A DNA stretch of 64,000 nt from Candidatus Tepidiaquacella proteinivora (GTDB taxonomy: Bacteria > Bacteroidota > Ignavibacteria > Tepidaquicellales > Tepidaquicellaceae): assembly GCA_013348845.1 (NCBI GenBank), contig CP054675.1, forward strand, positions 2,179,501 to 2,243,500, written 5' to 3'. The translations under genes were made by a program, and so were the position numbers. Below the pieces are notes generated by a model. The model had not been told where the DNA came from, did no database searches, and worked only from the letters and a program-made list of their open reading frames with translations. Every line of letters begins with the position of its first letter. Position 1 is the first letter of the stretch. Positions 53,539-62,755 of the stretch are shown one piece after another.

Positions 53539-54230
53539 GAATTTTATATATAGATGAATCACATAGTAAAAGTTTTTATGTTTTATCTGGTGCTTTAATA
53601 AATGATACTGGATTTGAAAAATTTTATGTAGATTTTAACAACTTTTTAGATAAAGAACTTGGGTTAAATGTTGAGACAGAATTAAAAGGTGATGAGTTAT
53701 GGAATGGACGTGGTTATTGGGGAAAAATAAAAATGGAAGACCGAGCGAACTTCGTTGAAAAAATTGCACAATATTTAAAAACAACAAAATTAAAATTAAT
53801 AGTTGCTTTTACTAATACAAGCAAAGCTAATGACCATGAAAAATATTTTAAACTTTTACCTAAAATAATTGAAGAAGGAGTAAAAATTACATCAAGAGAA
53901 AGTGGTTCGACAAAAAAGCATCTTATGGTTATTTTTGATGAAAGAGCTGATTTACGAAAAGATTATGAGGTGTATAATGCGATTGCTCAGAAAAAAGTAG
54001 ATATAGTTAAAAATTTTAAAGGAACATGTAAAATATTTGATTATGGTTATGAAGGTATTTCTAAATTTAGTAGAGTTTTACAAGTTGCAGATTTTGTTGC
54101 TTACTTTTATAGGGCTTATTTAGAAATAAAGGTATTTTCAGAATCTCCAGATACTCGTAAATTAGATTTATTAAAAAGAATTTTTGAAAATTATTTAAAA
54201 GGAAAAGTAATTTTAAAAAAGGTAAAGTGA
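53535..54230 (+). CDS. DUF3800 protein within the type I restriction operon
   Basis: The 231-aa protein starts MRILYIDESHSKSFYVLSGA, has HLMVIFDERADLRKDYEVYN in the middle and VLQVADFVAYFYRAYLE near the C-terminus. The acidic residues in these three places fit the RNase H-like metal site predicted for DUF3800. The family is common in defence islands and near phage genes; its activity is unknown. It sits between hsdS and hsdR, overlapping hsdS by 4 nt and leaving 1 nt to hsdR, so it is produced with the restriction enzyme. Confidence 0.85.
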   Translation: MRILYIDESHSKSFYVLSGALINDTGFEKFYVDFNNFLDKELGLNVETELKGDELWNGRGYWGKIKMEDRANFVEKIAQYLKTTKLKLIVAFTNTSKANDHEKYFKLLPKIIEEGVKITSRESGSTKKHLMVIFDERADLRKDYEVYNAIAQKKVDIVKNFKGTCKIFDYGYEGISKFSRVLQVADFVAYFYRAYLEIKVFSESPDTRKLDLLKRIFENYLKGKVILKKVK

Positions 54231-54231
54231 T

Positions 54232-57210
54232 ATGTCTAATCCCCACAAAAACTTAAAAGAATCAGCCTTTGAAGAACATATAGAAAAAGAACTTGTGCGG
54301 ATGCACAAGTACCGCAAGCGCAATGCTGAAACAGATTACGACAAAGAAACAACCTTTGACCGAGAACTCTTAATTGAATTTTTACGCACAACGCAAAACG
54401 AAAAACTAAAAAAATTAGAAGAAATATACGGTGATACCCTTGAATCACGACTTCTGCGCCGGATTGATGAACAAATTAGCACTTATGGTGTGATTTATGT
54501 TTTAAGAAAAGGCATTGATGAAGGACCTGTGCATTTTGATTTGATGTTTTTTAAGCCTGCTTCCGGGCTTAATCCTGAGACAGAAAAACTTTTCCGCTCA
54601 AATATCTTTTCTGTGATGCGACAGGTAAAGTATTCTAAGATAACTGAACAATCGGTAGATATGGTAATTTTCATAAATGGGATTCCTGTTTTTACTGCTG
54701 AACTTAAAAATGAACTCACCGGGCAGAATGTTGAGCATGCCAAAAGACAATACATCACAAGCCGTGACCCGCGTGAAAAGATTTTTTCTTTCAAACGTTG
54801 TGTGGCGCATTTTGCTGTAGATACAAATGAGGTTTATGTTACAACCGAACTTAAGGAAGATAGAACCTTTTTCCTGCCTTTTAACAGGGGCTATGAAAAT
54901 GGCGCAGGCAATCCGCCTGTAGAAGGCAAACACAAGACTTATTATCTATGGGAAGAACTATGGGCACCTGAGTCATTAACTGATCTTTTGCAATCTTTTG
55001 TTCACGCTTATGAAGAGGTTCGGGAAGACAGAAGAGGCAAAGAGTATAAAGTTCAGGTTCAACTCTTTCCGCGCTATCATCAGTGGAAAACAGTTTTAGA
55101 TTTACTTTCTACTTCTAAAAAATATAAAGTAGGCAAAAATTATCTTATTCAGCATAGCGCTGGCAGTGGCAAGAGTTTAACTATTGCCTGGCTTGCATAT
55201 CGTCTTGCAGAATTATTTGATGAAAGTAATCAAAAAATATATGACACAATCATTGTGCTTACAGATAGAAGGGTATTAGATAAACAATTACGCAATACCA
55301 TAAAAGCGCTGGAAGCAACACCCGGAATTATAGTTGCAGCAGGAGAGGAGAATACGCGGCTTAGAGATGCTTTAAACAGCAACGCAAAAATTATTACTAC
55401 CACTATTCAAAAATTTCCATTTGTTCAGGATGTTATCAAAGATCTTTCACAAAAGAAGTTTGCCATCATTATTGATGAAGCCCATTCTTCCCAGTCAGGA
55501 GAACTTCGTAGGAGCGTTCAGGCAACACTCGGCGACTATGAAGAAGAATCAAAGGAAGATGCAGAGCAATGGATTTTAAAGCAATTGGCAGCGCGCAAAC
55601 AACCTTCTAACATTTCCTATTTTGCCTTTACCGCAACACCACGCCATGAGACATTGGAGAGATTTGGTGAAAAGCAACCTGATGGTTCTTTTAAGCCGTT
55701 TAGTTTATACTCAATGAAGCAGGCAATTGAAGAAAAATTTATTCTTGATGTTCTTACAAATTATACTACTTACCGAACTTATTTTAAATTGCTCAAAAAA
55801 ATTAAAGATGACCCGCTGGTACCACGCTCACGGGCACTATCTGCGATTTTGCAGTTTGTAAATTTGCACGAGACAACTTTAGAACAAAAGATAGAGATAA
55901 TTATGGCACACTTTGAACAGAGTGTCAGGGATATGTTACTTGGTGAGGCAAAGGCAATGATTGTTACTTCATCCCGTAAGGCAGCAGTATTATACAAGTT
56001 GGTACTTGATGAATACCTTCGCAGGAATAATTTTCCATATAAAACTTTGGCGGCATTTACCGATACTATTGAGATTGATGGACAGAGTTATACTGAAACA
56101 TCAATCAATGGGGGAATTTCTGAGGAGCATACTGCGCGGGAATTTAAAAAGCCCGATTATCGCTTTTTAATTGTTGCTGAGAAATATCAGACAGGATTTG
56201 ATGAACCATATTTGTGCGCAATGTATGTAGATAGGCGTCTTTCTGGACTTCAAGCAGTGCAGGCATTATCACGTCTAAATCGCACAGCAAGAGGCAAGGA
56301 GCAAGTGTATATATTAGATTTTGTAAATGAGATTGATGAAATTAAAGAAGCATTTGAGCCGTACTATGCAACAACCATTATCTCCGAAGGAACTGATATT
56401 AATACCCTTAACGATTTAAGATCAACATTATTCAATATCTATAAAATTGAAGATGAAGTGCTTGATGAGTTTGTTAGTTTGATTGACCCTGATTCAGAAG
56501 AGATTCACGAACGCGCAAATTCATTCCTTGACATGCTTGCAAAAAGTATTATTGAGGAATTACCACATGGAAGTTCTGTGGAAGCAATTCAAGAAAATGA
56601 ATATGGAGAGTTTTTATCTATCGCTAATCAGTATGTTAAACGCTATCCATATTTGGCACAGGTTTTAGGGTATTCTGATTTAAAACATGAAAAACTATAT
56701 TTGTTATTGAAGTATCTATTAAAGAAATTACCTAAAGATCCTAAAAAGCCGCTTGTTGAGATTTTAAATTATGTTGACCTTGATTCTGTGCGAGTGGTTC
56801 GGAAAATTCAGACCAAAATTGAGCTAATATCACAAATTGGAGATGTGTATGATGAAGCAATAATTCCACAAGCCCCTCCCGAAGAAAAACAAGATCCTCT
56901 TTCTCAGATAATTAATGATGTAAATAAACGCTGGGGAGTGGACTTTGGATTAGAACAACAGAAAACTCTCAGTAATATTAGCGAGGAACTTGCTATGGAT
57001 GTAAAACTACAAAATATTATAGTAAATAATGTACGGCAAAACTCAGAACTTGAATTTAAAAAGATTTTTAATAATAAAATTGATGATCAATTTGATACTG
57101 ACTCCAAATTATGGGAAAAACTGATTAACAATCCAGACCTTAATAAATATATTGAGAAGAAAATGTTTAAGTATGTATATGAAAAAATACTCTCATTTAG
57201 AGAAGCATAA
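54232..57210 (+). CDS. hsdR: Type I restriction endonuclease subunit HsdR
   Basis: The 992-aa protein has an N-terminal PD-(D/E)xK nuclease with FINGIPVFTAELKNELTGQN, then an SF2 translocase. The translocase shows motif I LIQHSAGSGKSLTIAWLAYR near 311, motif II FAIIIDEAHSSQSGELR near 415, motif III FAFTATPRHETL, then LIVAEKYQTGFDEPYL and the motif VI region ALSRLNRTARGKEQVYILDF. It moves DNA and cuts when HsdS meets unmethylated sites. Its helical C-terminus binds the HsdM/S core. A GIY-YIG gene follows 14 nt later. Confidence 0.95.
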   Translation: MSNPHKNLKESAFEEHIEKELVRMHKYRKRNAETDYDKETTFDRELLIEFLRTTQNEKLKKLEEIYGDTLESRLLRRIDEQISTYGVIYVLRKGIDEGPVHFDLMFFKPASGLNPETEKLFRSNIFSVMRQVKYSKITEQSVDMVIFINGIPVFTAELKNELTGQNVEHAKRQYITSRDPREKIFSFKRCVAHFAVDTNEVYVTTELKEDRTFFLPFNRGYENGAGNPPVEGKHKTYYLWEELWAPESLTDLLQSFVHAYEEVREDRRGKEYKVQVQLFPRYHQWKTVLDLLSTSKKYKVGKNYLIQHSAGSGKSLTIAWLAYRLAELFDESNQKIYDTIIVLTDRRVLDKQLRNTIKALEATPGIIVAAGEENTRLRDALNSNAKIITTTIQKFPFVQDVIKDLSQKKFAIIIDEAHSSQSGELRRSVQATLGDYEEESKEDAEQWILKQLAARKQPSNISYFAFTATPRHETLERFGEKQPDGSFKPFSLYSMKQAIEEKFILDVLTNYTTYRTYFKLLKKIKDDPLVPRSRALSAILQFVNLHETTLEQKIEIIMAHFEQSVRDMLLGEAKAMIVTSSRKAAVLYKLVLDEYLRRNNFPYKTLAAFTDTIEIDGQSYTETSINGGISEEHTAREFKKPDYRFLIVAEKYQTGFDEPYLCAMYVDRRLSGLQAVQALSRLNRTARGKEQVYILDFVNEIDEIKEAFEPYYATTIISEGTDINTLNDLRSTLFNIYKIEDEVLDEFVSLIDPDSEEIHERANSFLDMLAKSIIEELPHGSSVEAIQENEYGEFLSIANQYVKRYPYLAQVLGYSDLKHEKLYLLLKYLLKKLPKDPKKPLVEILNYVDLDSVRVVRKIQTKIELISQIGDVYDEAIIPQAPPEEKQDPLSQIINDVNKRWGVDFGLEQQKTLSNISEELAMDVKLQNIIVNNVRQNSELEFKKIFNNKIDDQFDTDSKLWEKLINNPDLNKYIEKKMFKYVYEKILSFREA

Positions 57211-57224
57211 AAGGAGGTAGTATA

Positions 57225-57962
57225 ATGAAAAAGAAGCTAAAGCAAAATTTAGTTAGCCAGTATTTAGAGAATATTTCTAGGAAAGCATTAGAAAAATATC
57301 AGAGTGTGATAAAAAAATATGTGCGCGGTCGTCACGGAGTATATGCCTTGTACAAAAAGAATAAACTTTATTATGTCGGACTGGCATCCAATTTAAGAAA
57401 TCGGCTACGGCATCATCTTCGGGATCGGCACGCAGGGGCTTGGGATAGTTTTAGCGTATATTTAACTGTTGGCGGAGAACATCTAAAAGAATTAGAAACC
57501 TTGCTTCTTCGCATAATAGATAGAAAAGGCAATAAAAAAAGAGGTAAATTTGGCAAAGCCGAGGATTTACGTCGTAAATTGCGCAACGACTTTAAGAAAG
57601 CGATGAATCTTGAACTTGAAGAGATATTCGGAGATAGCATTCAGGCAGAAGAAGAACCAGAAATAAAAGAAATTGAAAGGCAAGGCAGAATACCAATATT
57701 AGCTTCTTATGTAAATAAAAGATTTCATATTAGATTCAGATATAAAGGCAAGCTCTATATAGCGCATGTCAGAAGAGATGGTTCGATTTCCTTTGCAAAA
57801 GAAAGCGCAGATGCAAAGCGACTGCAAGGAATGGTTTTTACCAGTCCTTCTTCAGCAGCTGCAGCAGCTGTAGGTAAGCCAATGAACGGTTGGACTACTT
57901 GGAAATACGAACGCGCTCCCGGAGATTGGGTGTTTTTGGATGAACTGAGAAAGAATAACTGA
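57225..57962 (+). CDS. GIY-YIG nuclease with C-terminal RAMA/DUF4357-like domain
   Basis: The 245-aa protein has a GIY-YIG domain at about 35-125: RHGVYALYKKNKLYYVGLAS, NLRNRLRHHLRDRHAG and HLKELETLLLRII with the likely catalytic Glu. Residues about 165-243 (YKGKLYIAHVRRDGSISF, FTSPSSAAAAAVGKPMNGW, WVFLDELRK) match the SPSxAA-x-NGW module of RAMA/DUF4357 domains, which are linked to modified-DNA recognition. A strong AAAGGAGG site precedes the ATG by 9 nt. It is the last gene of the restriction operon and could be a modification-sensing nuclease. Confidence 0.85.
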   Translation: MKKKLKQNLVSQYLENISRKALEKYQSVIKKYVRGRHGVYALYKKNKLYYVGLASNLRNRLRHHLRDRHAGAWDSFSVYLTVGGEHLKELETLLLRIIDRKGNKKRGKFGKAEDLRRKLRNDFKKAMNLELEEIFGDSIQAEEEPEIKEIERQGRIPILASYVNKRFHIRFRYKGKLYIAHVRRDGSISFAKESADAKRLQGMVFTSPSSAAAAAVGKPMNGWTTWKYERAPGDWVFLDELRKNN

Positions 57963-57986
57963 TTTATTAAGTATATTTCCTAATAT

Positions 57987-58130
57987 GTGAACAATATAAT
58001 TCTTTTTGGCGGGATAGTTGCCAATACCGACTTACAAAATTATCGTGGCCGCTGGGTTTATTTTCACAAAACAAGCAGAGATTTTAATAAGAATTCTTTT
58101 GAGAATTGGGTTGATCTGGTTTTGGAATAA
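57987..58130 (+). pseudogene. Possible 3' relic of an unidentified gene
   Basis: A 47-codon frame, opened only by a GTG and with no ribosome site, reads IILFGGIVANTDLQNYRGRW then VYFHKTSRDFNKNSFENWVD and LVLE. The aromatic-rich, balanced composition looks protein-coding, unlike other gaps here. I cannot name the family. It may be the remaining end of a gene lost at the right edge of the island. Confidence 0.3.
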
Positions 58131-58199
58131 TATTTCTGATTCCGGCAGAAATGTTGAGTTGCGGGGGAATAATGGTAAAGTTAGTTCAGGGTTCCGGAG

Positions 58200-60947
58200 T
58201 TATTCTATTAAGGTAAATGCACCCCAGAGGTATGGGTCTTTTGGATAGTTTTTATTCATTTCCAGTTGTGCTTTTTTAAATGCGTCATATTTAGACATAC
58301 CTTCAATCCAATTAAGATAAAATAATTTCATAAGTTCTACTGTTTGTTTATCTGGCACTTTCCATAAACTCATAATTAATGATTTTGCGCCTGCAATTTT
58401 AAATGCTCTTTGCAGTCCGAATACACCTTCACCGTTTTTTATATCTCCTAATCCGGTTTCGCATGCAGAAAGTACAACAAGTTCTGTATTGTTTAAATCA
58501 AGATTTGATACATCATAAGCAGTAAGTATCCCGTCGTTTGCTCCCATTACAGTTCGCCCTTCGCTCCAGGCTAAATTTGCTCCGGAGAGGATAATACCTG
58601 AACGCAAGAGGGGATTCTTTGCTGTCTTTATTGTCATTGCTGCACTTGCTCCTAATATATTCTCATTTTTATATGCCTCATCCATTTGCGGGAAAAAATA
58701 TCCGTGCGTTGCAATGTGTAATACTGTGATTGATTTCCTATTAACGAGATTTAATAAAACATCCTCACTTGCTTCTGAACCAGTATATTTTTCAACATTG
58801 TAATTTTTTTGTTTAAATATATTTTCAATTAAGTTTGCTTCTTCAAGCGTACCCGGTAAATAGTTCCATTTTGGTATATTACCACGCAGGTTTTCATCAA
58901 CAATATAATCTATACTTCTTTTAACGGAAAAAGCTTCTGTGAAATTATTTTTATATTTTGAAGCGACTGAAATAATTTCTGCTGTATCTAAATCATATTT
59001 CGCCCCTCCCAAAATAACAGCAAGAAAATTTTCATTAAAAGTATTTTTGTTTTCTTCCCGTTTCCTTTGCAGAAGTTCAGCAAGATTATTGTAAAAGTGC
59101 AGATTATATTTTTCAATGAGAAGTTCGTCGTTTTCAGTTAGTAAAACGGAATATGAAATTCTGTTTAATGAACCTGAAACAGAAAGGTTTATATTATTAA
59201 TACCGGATAAATATGGCTCTAATGGTTTAAATATTTTTTTGTAAAGTTCCTTTGATTTTTTTGCGTTTCTTACATAACTGAAATTGCCTGCTGGACTTGC
59301 TTCAATAAAAGGTTTTATTTCTGATTCTGTAAATAATTTTACAAATTCCGGATAGTCTGAATCTTTTTTTATAATGAATGCGCAATACCAGTTTGTATCT
59401 GTCCAGTCAATATTATAGTAATTGAAATTAATTATATCAATTGCTGCTTCATCTTTTTCAAGTTTCTCTTTTATTTTTCTCCAGGAAGAATTTGATAAAC
59501 TAATTTCTGAATTAAAAGCATCTGACTTTCTGCTTAACTCTTTTTCAAGTTCATTTGCTGAATTTTCAAGTGAGTCAATGTTTAAACCGCTCTTAATTCT
59601 TTCAGAGTATGGTAAATTATTTAAATTGGAAATTAATTGACGGGTTGTTAAAAACTTCTGGTAAATTTCAGTCAATTCTTTATCTTTACTCTTTTTAATT
59701 TTTTCTCTGAGTATTATTGCAGAGTTTAAAACTATTCCCTTCATTGCGAGAGAAACATCAAGCATTTTATCATACACATATTCATTTCCATTACGGATTA
59801 AAAAAGAATTGAAAATGTTAAATTCATAGCCACTTGTTCCTAAAAACTGCAATTTTTCTTTCTCACTCAATACGGGAAAATATTTATAAATATGGTTTAA
59901 ATTAATTTCTGCTACTTTAAGATAACATTGCTCCGCTTTTTGATATTCTCCTTTTTTTTCATAGAGTATTCCTAAATTGAGTAATGAAACAGAAATTTTT
60001 GGATTGTTTTCATCTGTTATTTCTTTTGCTATCTCAATTGATTTTAGAAGGTAATCCTCAGAGTTTTTGAAATCATTTTTTTCAAGATATAAGAGACCAA
60101 GGTTATTCAAAGTAATTGCATAGTCAATATTTTTTTCTCCGTATAAATTTTTATGAATTTCTAATGATTCTTTAAAATATTTTTCAGCTTCATCAAAATT
60201 ATTTTTGGCTAAATATAATACTCCTAAATTATTTACCGTTTTCAGATAATCTATATTATTTTTACCATAATTTATTTCAAATATATTCAGTGCTTTTTTT
60301 AATAATGGTTCTGCTTCCCTGTATTTTCCAAGAAGGTTATAAACAGTTGCTAAGTTATCCAGAGTAATTGCATATAAAGGACTATTCCTGCCAAGTGTAA
60401 TTGCGTAAATTCTTATCGCCTCTTTTAAAAGCTCAATACTTTCAGTATATCTTCCGCTCTCTTTATATAAAATAGCAAGGTTATTCAATGCAGTTGCATA
60501 GTCATAACTTTCGCCATTTTTATATTGTTTAAAAATGCTTGTCGCTTCTTTAAAACAGGATTCAGCTTCTCCGAACCTGCCGGTTGCCATATATAAATTT
60601 CCGAGATTATCAATAGTGACAGCATAAATAAATTTATCTGTGTCGTAAATTTTTTTTAATATGTTTAAAGATTCAAGATACAATATTTCTGCATCTTCAT
60701 ATCTGGCAATAGATTTATATATTAGCGCAAGATTACTTAATGAAACAGCATAATTCTTGTGTTCCTTGCCGAATTCATTTTTCGCTTTTTCTAATGAAAG
60801 ATTTGAGTAATACAAAGCATTTTCATAATCCCCCCTGTTATAAAGCTGAACAGATTTTTTTGTTAATTCATCCCATGACTGTCCGTAAGAAATTGCTGAA
60901 AAGAAAACAATTATGAGAATAACAAAGATTCTTAACTTGTTACTCAT
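58200..60947 (-). CDS. Secreted TPR-CHAT caspase-like protein
   Basis: The 915-aa protein has a signal peptide (about 5-22, ending ISYGQ), eight tetratricopeptide repeats of about 42 aa (24-360, for example AVSLSNLALIYKSIARYEDA), a helical linker and a C-terminal CHAT domain. The CHAT catalytic pair is visible: LHIATHGYFFPQ with His, and VVLSACETGLGDIKNGEGVF with Cys, then AGAKSLIMSLWKVPD. CHAT domains are caspase-clan proteases; this one is predicted to be exported, so it acts outside the cytoplasm. An outer-membrane barrel gene lies 85 nt upstream in the same direction. Confidence 0.93.
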   Translation of the reverse strand: MSNKLRIFVILIIVFFSAISYGQSWDELTKKSVQLYNRGDYENALYYSNLSLEKAKNEFGKEHKNYAVSLSNLALIYKSIARYEDAEILYLESLNILKKIYDTDKFIYAVTIDNLGNLYMATGRFGEAESCFKEATSIFKQYKNGESYDYATALNNLAILYKESGRYTESIELLKEAIRIYAITLGRNSPLYAITLDNLATVYNLLGKYREAEPLLKKALNIFEINYGKNNIDYLKTVNNLGVLYLAKNNFDEAEKYFKESLEIHKNLYGEKNIDYAITLNNLGLLYLEKNDFKNSEDYLLKSIEIAKEITDENNPKISVSLLNLGILYEKKGEYQKAEQCYLKVAEINLNHIYKYFPVLSEKEKLQFLGTSGYEFNIFNSFLIRNGNEYVYDKMLDVSLAMKGIVLNSAIILREKIKKSKDKELTEIYQKFLTTRQLISNLNNLPYSERIKSGLNIDSLENSANELEKELSRKSDAFNSEISLSNSSWRKIKEKLEKDEAAIDIINFNYYNIDWTDTNWYCAFIIKKDSDYPEFVKLFTESEIKPFIEASPAGNFSYVRNAKKSKELYKKIFKPLEPYLSGINNINLSVSGSLNRISYSVLLTENDELLIEKYNLHFYNNLAELLQRKREENKNTFNENFLAVILGGAKYDLDTAEIISVASKYKNNFTEAFSVKRSIDYIVDENLRGNIPKWNYLPGTLEEANLIENIFKQKNYNVEKYTGSEASEDVLLNLVNRKSITVLHIATHGYFFPQMDEAYKNENILGASAAMTIKTAKNPLLRSGIILSGANLAWSEGRTVMGANDGILTAYDVSNLDLNNTELVVLSACETGLGDIKNGEGVFGLQRAFKIAGAKSLIMSLWKVPDKQTVELMKLFYLNWIEGMSKYDAFKKAQLEMNKNYPKDPYLWGAFTLIE

Positions 60948-61032
60948 ATTCTATAAGAAATTTGTTTATAAATTTAACTATTTTGAACTCGTCTTTGTTT
61001 CTTTAGCGAATACTTATATCTTATAGCTACTT

Positions 61033-61773
61033 TTAGAAATTAATATCGTATAGAGCTGAAATATTAAATTTTATCAATGAAATTGTTCTGCTTGATTTTA
61101 TGGGATGTAAAGCATTAGTGGGGGAGTAAAATGGATCTTCATTGTCATTTAAATTAATATATGCGTTCTCTCTACTTTCTGTTTGATAATTGGTAAATTC
61201 TTTTCCTGTAAGATTTAAAATTCCAAATGAAATATTAAAATCAAGTCTGAATGTTTCAAGTTTTACTTCTGTACCCAATCCAAATTGTGTGCCTATTCTT
61301 CCTGTCGTATTTAAATCGTATTTACCATCTGTTACATAAGGCGCATCAACAAACTTTGAGCTGCCGGCAAAAATAGAATATAAGAGTAAAGCATCTACAT
61401 AAATTCTTGCTTTACTATTGGGAATGCTTTGACCATACTGAGGTCCGATACAAAAAGTAAGAACATTTTGTTTAAGCTCTACGCTCCCCCTGTTATATTC
61501 AGCATTCCCGGAATTCCAAAATAAAGAATATGTTAAACCACCTTTCAGATTAATATATTGTGTTCTGATTACACCCATAGCACCGAAATTTACCCCTGGT
61601 TTAAGTCCATATTTAACACCATTATAAAAATCAATTGTTTCACCACTATAATCACCAATTGGTACTGAAACCCCTGCAGTTGGTCCAAAAGTTAAAAAAA
61701 ATTGTGAGAAAACCTTTGTATTTATAAATGTAAAAAAGACAAAAAAAGAAATTAGTATATAAATCCTTCTCAT
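61033..61773 (-). CDS. Outer-membrane beta-barrel protein of unknown function
   Basis: The 246-aa protein has a signal peptide (about 4-23, ending KVFSQ), then barrel-like strands: FFLTFGPTAGVSVPIGDYSG, GVNFGAMGVIRTQY, LTYSLFWNSGNAEYNRG and the end LIKFNISALYDINF with a terminal Phe. This resembles PorT/outer-membrane-protein families in Bacteroidota. It precedes the TPR-CHAT gene and may share its message. No specific function can be given. Confidence 0.75.
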   Translation of the reverse strand: MRRIYILISFFVFFTFINTKVFSQFFLTFGPTAGVSVPIGDYSGETIDFYNGVKYGLKPGVNFGAMGVIRTQYINLKGGLTYSLFWNSGNAEYNRGSVELKQNVLTFCIGPQYGQSIPNSKARIYVDALLLYSIFAGSSKFVDAPYVTDGKYDLNTTGRIGTQFGLGTEVKLETFRLDFNISFGILNLTGKEFTNYQTESRENAYINLNDNEDPFYSPTNALHPIKSSRTISLIKFNISALYDINF

Positions 61774-62002
61774 AATAATACTTTTCTGTAAAAATTGTTA
61801 CGATTTAAACAACTTTCAAGGTTATTTATGAGTATAAAAATATACTGTTCATTTTATTATTATTACCTGCTGATTTATTAGTACATTTTTTTATAAGAAG
61901 AAATAACTTATTGATGGTAAAATTTTTATAATATTACACTTTTCTTTAGAGTATATTATTCCTCTACCTACTGATATTTTATCAATATGCGTATAGAAAA
62001 AT

Positions 62003-62755
62003 TTAAAGTGATTTTCTAATTTCCTGAAAAAAACCATTGATTCTTTTATAATGGGAACCCTGCCAGTAAATTTTCTTGCATTTATTGCAAAGATAGAATT
62101 CGTCGAAATATTTTTTCGTTCCTGAAAGCAGTTCATCTTCAATTAATTCTTTATCAACTTTTACAAGCTCACCATTACAAAGGCTGCATCTCTTAAATGG
62201 ATTTAATTCTGATATTAAATCTAACTGAATTAATATTTGTATTAATTGTTCAATCGGATTTTCAGATCTTATCCAGTATCCAAACCGAACCTCATTATTT
62301 TTTAAAAGTAGAATGCTTCTTGTGAGAATAATTCTTTCTTCTTCCTTTGATTGTTTTATAATTTCCTCTGCTTTAAAATTATTGCTATATAATGTATCAA
62401 AGCCAAGCAGTCTTAAATATTTTGCTAATTTCCCAAGTTGAACATCGCAAATGAACTTTAACTTGCCTTCAGTTTTTTTTAAAAGATGCAATTTGTCATG
62501 TAAAATTATCTTTTTAAACTCAGGATATACTGAAATATAATCTCTGTCTTTTAGCTTATATTTAAAATCTACAGGGGTACCATTCGCTATGATTAAATCA
62601 ATTTCTGTATGGGGAACATTTAAAGATTCAATTGTATCTTTTACTGAAGGGTTGCCAAAGAATTTTATTTCAAATGGAACCCTTCTTTTATTTTCAGGAA
62701 GAAAATCATTCAGGCTATGATAAAACCTGAAACTCGCAGAATTAAAGTATTTCAT
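62003..62755 (-). CDS. Mut7-C family RNase with ubiquitin-like N-terminal domain
   Basis: The 250-aa protein has an N-terminal ubiquitin-like region (about 1-85, SFRFYHSLNDFLPENKRRVP, IIANGTPVDF) and a Mut7-C PIN-like domain. The latter begins KFICDVQLGKLAKYLRLLGF and DTLYSNN, with LTRSILLL. A zinc ribbon follows, with RCSLCNGELV and YLCNKCKKIYWQGSHY. This is the Mut7-C plus DUF5615-like arrangement of bacterial ribonuclease-type proteins. The substrate is unknown. Its ATG overlaps the stop of the PEBP gene. Confidence 0.88.
   Translation of the reverse strand: MKYFNSASFRFYHSLNDFLPENKRRVPFEIKFFGNPSVKDTIESLNVPHTEIDLIIANGTPVDFKYKLKDRDYISVYPEFKKIILHDKLHLLKKTEGKLKFICDVQLGKLAKYLRLLGFDTLYSNNFKAEEIIKQSKEEERIILTRSILLLKNNEVRFGYWIRSENPIEQLIQILIQLDLISELNPFKRCSLCNGELVKVDKELIEDELLSGTKKYFDEFYLCNKCKKIYWQGSHYKRINGFFQEIRKSL

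Noticed and set aside
58018-58248. 76-codon plus-strand frame overlapping the end of the TPR-CHAT gene
   Set aside because: It overlaps a clear gene on the other strand and a better frame exists in part of it; no motif seen.
61891-62142. 83-codon minus-strand frame at the end of the Mut7-C gene
   Set aside because: It lies largely within the Mut7-C gene in another frame and has no features of its own.
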